The notes beneath the pieces are model-generated. The model was not told where the DNA came from and made no database searches. It worked only from the letters and a program-made list of their open reading frames with translations. Source: JAKBCQ01 sp021807585 (GTDB lineage Bacteria; Planctomycetota; Planctomycetia; Isosphaerales; Isosphaeraceae). Taken from it: a stretch of DNA of 7,890 nt. The stretch lies in assembly GCA_027325115.1 (NCBI GenBank), contig DAHWFG010000030.1, positions 1 through 7,890 on the forward strand, read 5' to 3'. Shown piece by piece: positions 6,422 to 7,890 of this stretch. Every line of letters begins with the position of its first letter. Within the stretch, counting starts at the first letter, position 1. Position numbers and translations under genes: made by a program.

Positions 6422-7648
6422 CTAACCGTTCGACGCCACCGTTTCAACATACGCCGATCCCAAACTCGAGATCCCGCTCGTCTCGCCCCGGCGTTCGTCC
6501 CACGTTGCATGAAACCCCGTCGGGGCGGATTCGGGTTCGATCCCCAATAAGTTTAGTACCGATCGCGCAATCCGCTCCGAAGCCCAGCCGTCGCCGTAAG
6601 GATTGGCGAACCGACCCGGTCCAATTCTCGCCGACGTTTCCTCGGGCCGTTCCCACAAGTCGTCGACCGCGGCGATGAGTGCGTCGCGATCGCACCCCAC
6701 TAGTTTCACAAACCCCGTTCCGAATCCCTCGGCACGCTCGGTTCGATCACGAATCACGATCACACGCTTGCCGATCGCCGGCGCCTCCTCCTGCACGCCT
6801 CCCGAATCGGTGACGATCAACCGCGATCCCCGCATCAAAGCCACAAAATCGGCGTAACCCACGGGATCGATCAAAAGAATCCGCTCGCGATCGCGCAATC
6901 GATCGATCAACGCCCCCCGCACCGCGGGATTGGGGTGAACCGGCAGAACGACGCTCAAATCGACGCGGAGACGCGTCAATTCGACGAGCGCCGAGCAAAC
7001 CCGATCCAAATATTCGCCTTGATGTTCACGTCGATGCGCCGTGACAAGTACATATGATTTGGTCGGGGGTTTCATCGGTAATCGCGTCGCGCGAGAGTCG
7101 AGCGACCAAACCGCGTCGACGACGGTGTTCCCGGTCAATACGATCGACGACCGAGCGACGCCTTCGCGCAAAAGATTCTCAACCGCTTGATGCGTTGGAG
7201 CGAAATGCAACGTCGCCAAACGACCAACCAAAACGCGATTCATCTCTTCGGGGAACGGCGCGCTCCGATCGCCCGTGCGCAATCCCGCCTCCACATGAGC
7301 GAACGGCACGCCTCGATAAAACGCCGCCGTCGCCGCGGCCAAAACCGATGTCGTATCCCCTTGTCCAATAATCAGATCGGGTCGATCGGCCGCGATCAAA
7401 CGATCGAGCCCCACAACCCCCGCGGCTAGAACGTCGGCGAGCGTTTGGCTCGGCTTCATCACGTCGAGGTCGAAATCGGCGTGGAGATCAAAATCGGCCA
7501 GGGCGCGATCGAGAAGCTCGCGATGCTGCCCCGTCGCGATCAATCGCGTGTCGAGCCGATTTCCCTCGCGGCGAAGCCGCGAGACGAGCGGAGCGAGCTT
7601 GATCGCCTCGGGGCGAGTCCCCACCACGCACCACACGACCCTCCGCAT
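6422..7648 (-). CDS. wecB: UDP-N-acetylglucosamine 2-epimerase (non-hydrolysing)
   Basis: Interconverts UDP-GlcNAc and UDP-ManNAc in the cytoplasm, supplying ManNAc-type sugars for surface polysaccharides. The protein is 408 aa, slightly longer than the family's usual 370-390, with about 30 extra C-terminal residues. It has the GT-B-like epimerase motifs in order: GTRPEAIK (10-17), GQGDTTS (95-101), HVEAGLRTG (118-126), FPEEMNR (132-138), TAHRRE (203-208), PVHPNP (236-241) and the nucleotide-binding SGGVQEEAP (282-290). Residues matching the catalytic and ligand-binding Asp, two Glu and His of the E. coli enzyme appear present (Asp98, Glu120, Glu134, His205). No truncation is seen. The ATG at 7648 follows a near-perfect TAAGGAGG. 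The kinase gene follows 105 bp downstream in the same direction, but no other sugar-nucleotide or glycosyltransferase gene is in the window, so the polymer is unknown. A hydrolysing epimerase is less likely given the motif set. Confidence 0.95.
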   Translation of the reverse strand: MRRVVWCVVGTRPEAIKLAPLVSRLRREGNRLDTRLIATGQHRELLDRALADFDLHADFDLDVMKPSQTLADVLAAGVVGLDRLIAADRPDLIIGQGDTTSVLAAATAAFYRGVPFAHVEAGLRTGDRSAPFPEEMNRVLVGRLATLHFAPTHQAVENLLREGVARSSIVLTGNTVVDAVWSLDSRATRLPMKPPTKSYVLVTAHRREHQGEYLDRVCSALVELTRLRVDLSVVLPVHPNPAVRGALIDRLRDRERILLIDPVGYADFVALMRGSRLIVTDSGGVQEEAPAIGKRVIVIRDRTERAEGFGTGFVKLVGCDRDALIAAVDDLWERPEETSARIGPGRFANPYGDGWASERIARSVLNLLGIEPESAPTGFHATWDERRGETSGISSLGSAYVETVASNG

Positions 7649-7655
7649 CGCTCGG

Positions 7656-7663
7656 CCTCCTTA
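7656..7663 (-). promoter_or_regulatory. Strong Shine-Dalgarno of wecB
   Basis: The minus strand reads TAAGGAGG, seven bases before the ATG at 7648. It is the strongest ribosome binding site in the window and fixes the wecB start. Confidence 0.8.
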
Positions 7664-7824
7664 CCACAAAAGTTCCCGATCCGTCGGCGGCGAGATCTTA
7701 CCACAAACCCACGCGAATCGACCAACCCGATCTCGCCGCGGCGAGTGCGAACAACGACGAAACGAACCGACGCACACGTTTCATCGAAACCGCCGCATCG
7801 ACGCGAATCGAATGATAATGTCTA

Positions 7825-7845
7825 ATAATATAACTGTATATTATA
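7825..7845. promoter_or_regulatory. AT-rich palindrome with a minus-strand -10 box upstream of wecB
   Basis: ATAATATA (7825-7832) and TATATTAT (7837-7844) form a perfect 8 bp inverted repeat around ACTG. The minus strand reads TATAAT at 7845-7840, overlapping the right arm, and could be the -10 of wecB with a leader of about 185 bases. No recognisable -35 lies at the expected distance (GCTTAT at 17 bases). In DNA this AT-rich both signals can arise by chance. Confidence 0.25.
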
Positions 7846-7890
7846 ATAAAATAACTAATAAGATAAGCTATTATTGAATTAATCGGCTTC

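Noticed and set aside
7649..7890. Possible small gene in the right-end region
   Set aside because: Frames here are Arg/Pro/Thr-rich continuations of wecB antisense frames; the stretch looks like an untranslated leader and an AT-rich promoter region.

Overview
The window carries three complete genes, a fragment of a fourth at the left edge, and about 1 kb of DNA without a convincing gene. It most likely comes from a planctomycete. The main evidence is the serine/threonine kinase, which has a short helical N-terminal prelude ending in LTLWQAQQL just before the kinase glycine loop. It then has a long Ser/Pro/Ala-rich linker, one transmembrane helix and a large extracytoplasmic domain. Moderate-to-high GC coding DNA, heavy use of CGA for Arg, and AT-rich islands confined to the gaps between genes fit this. 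The assignment is inference from gene architecture, not from a marker gene.

Layout: at 1-33 (minus) are the first 11 codons of a gene behind a good Shine-Dalgarno. From 34 to 1073 there is no convincing gene, but there are several inverted repeats, an AT-rich island (about 535-670) and one plausible promoter. At 1074-3251 (plus) is a TolC-type outer-membrane efflux protein with a signal peptide and an unusually long low-complexity N-terminal extension. A small hairpin plus T-rich tract ends it at 3323-3361. Converging on it from the right is the membrane-anchored kinase (3353-6316, minus). Upstream of that in the same direction is wecB, the non-hydrolysing UDP-GlcNAc 2-epimerase (6422-7648, minus). 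The last 240 bases are an AT-rich leader/promoter region for wecB.

How they may work together: all three complete genes concern the cell envelope (export through the outer membrane, signal transduction across the inner membrane, supply of UDP-ManNAc for surface polysaccharide). They are not one operon: tolC is convergent to the others, and the kinase has its own -10-like box in the 105 bp gap after wecB. No inner-membrane pump or adaptor, kinase substrate or glycosyltransferase lies in the window, so no pathway link is demonstrated.

I see no CRISPR array, transposase, tRNA, rRNA or recognisable defence system. The most notable features are the kinase's catalytic loop (HRDVNPWN, with Asn where Lys is usual) fused to a probable periplasmic beta-helix sensor, and the structured 1 kb gap upstream of tolC.
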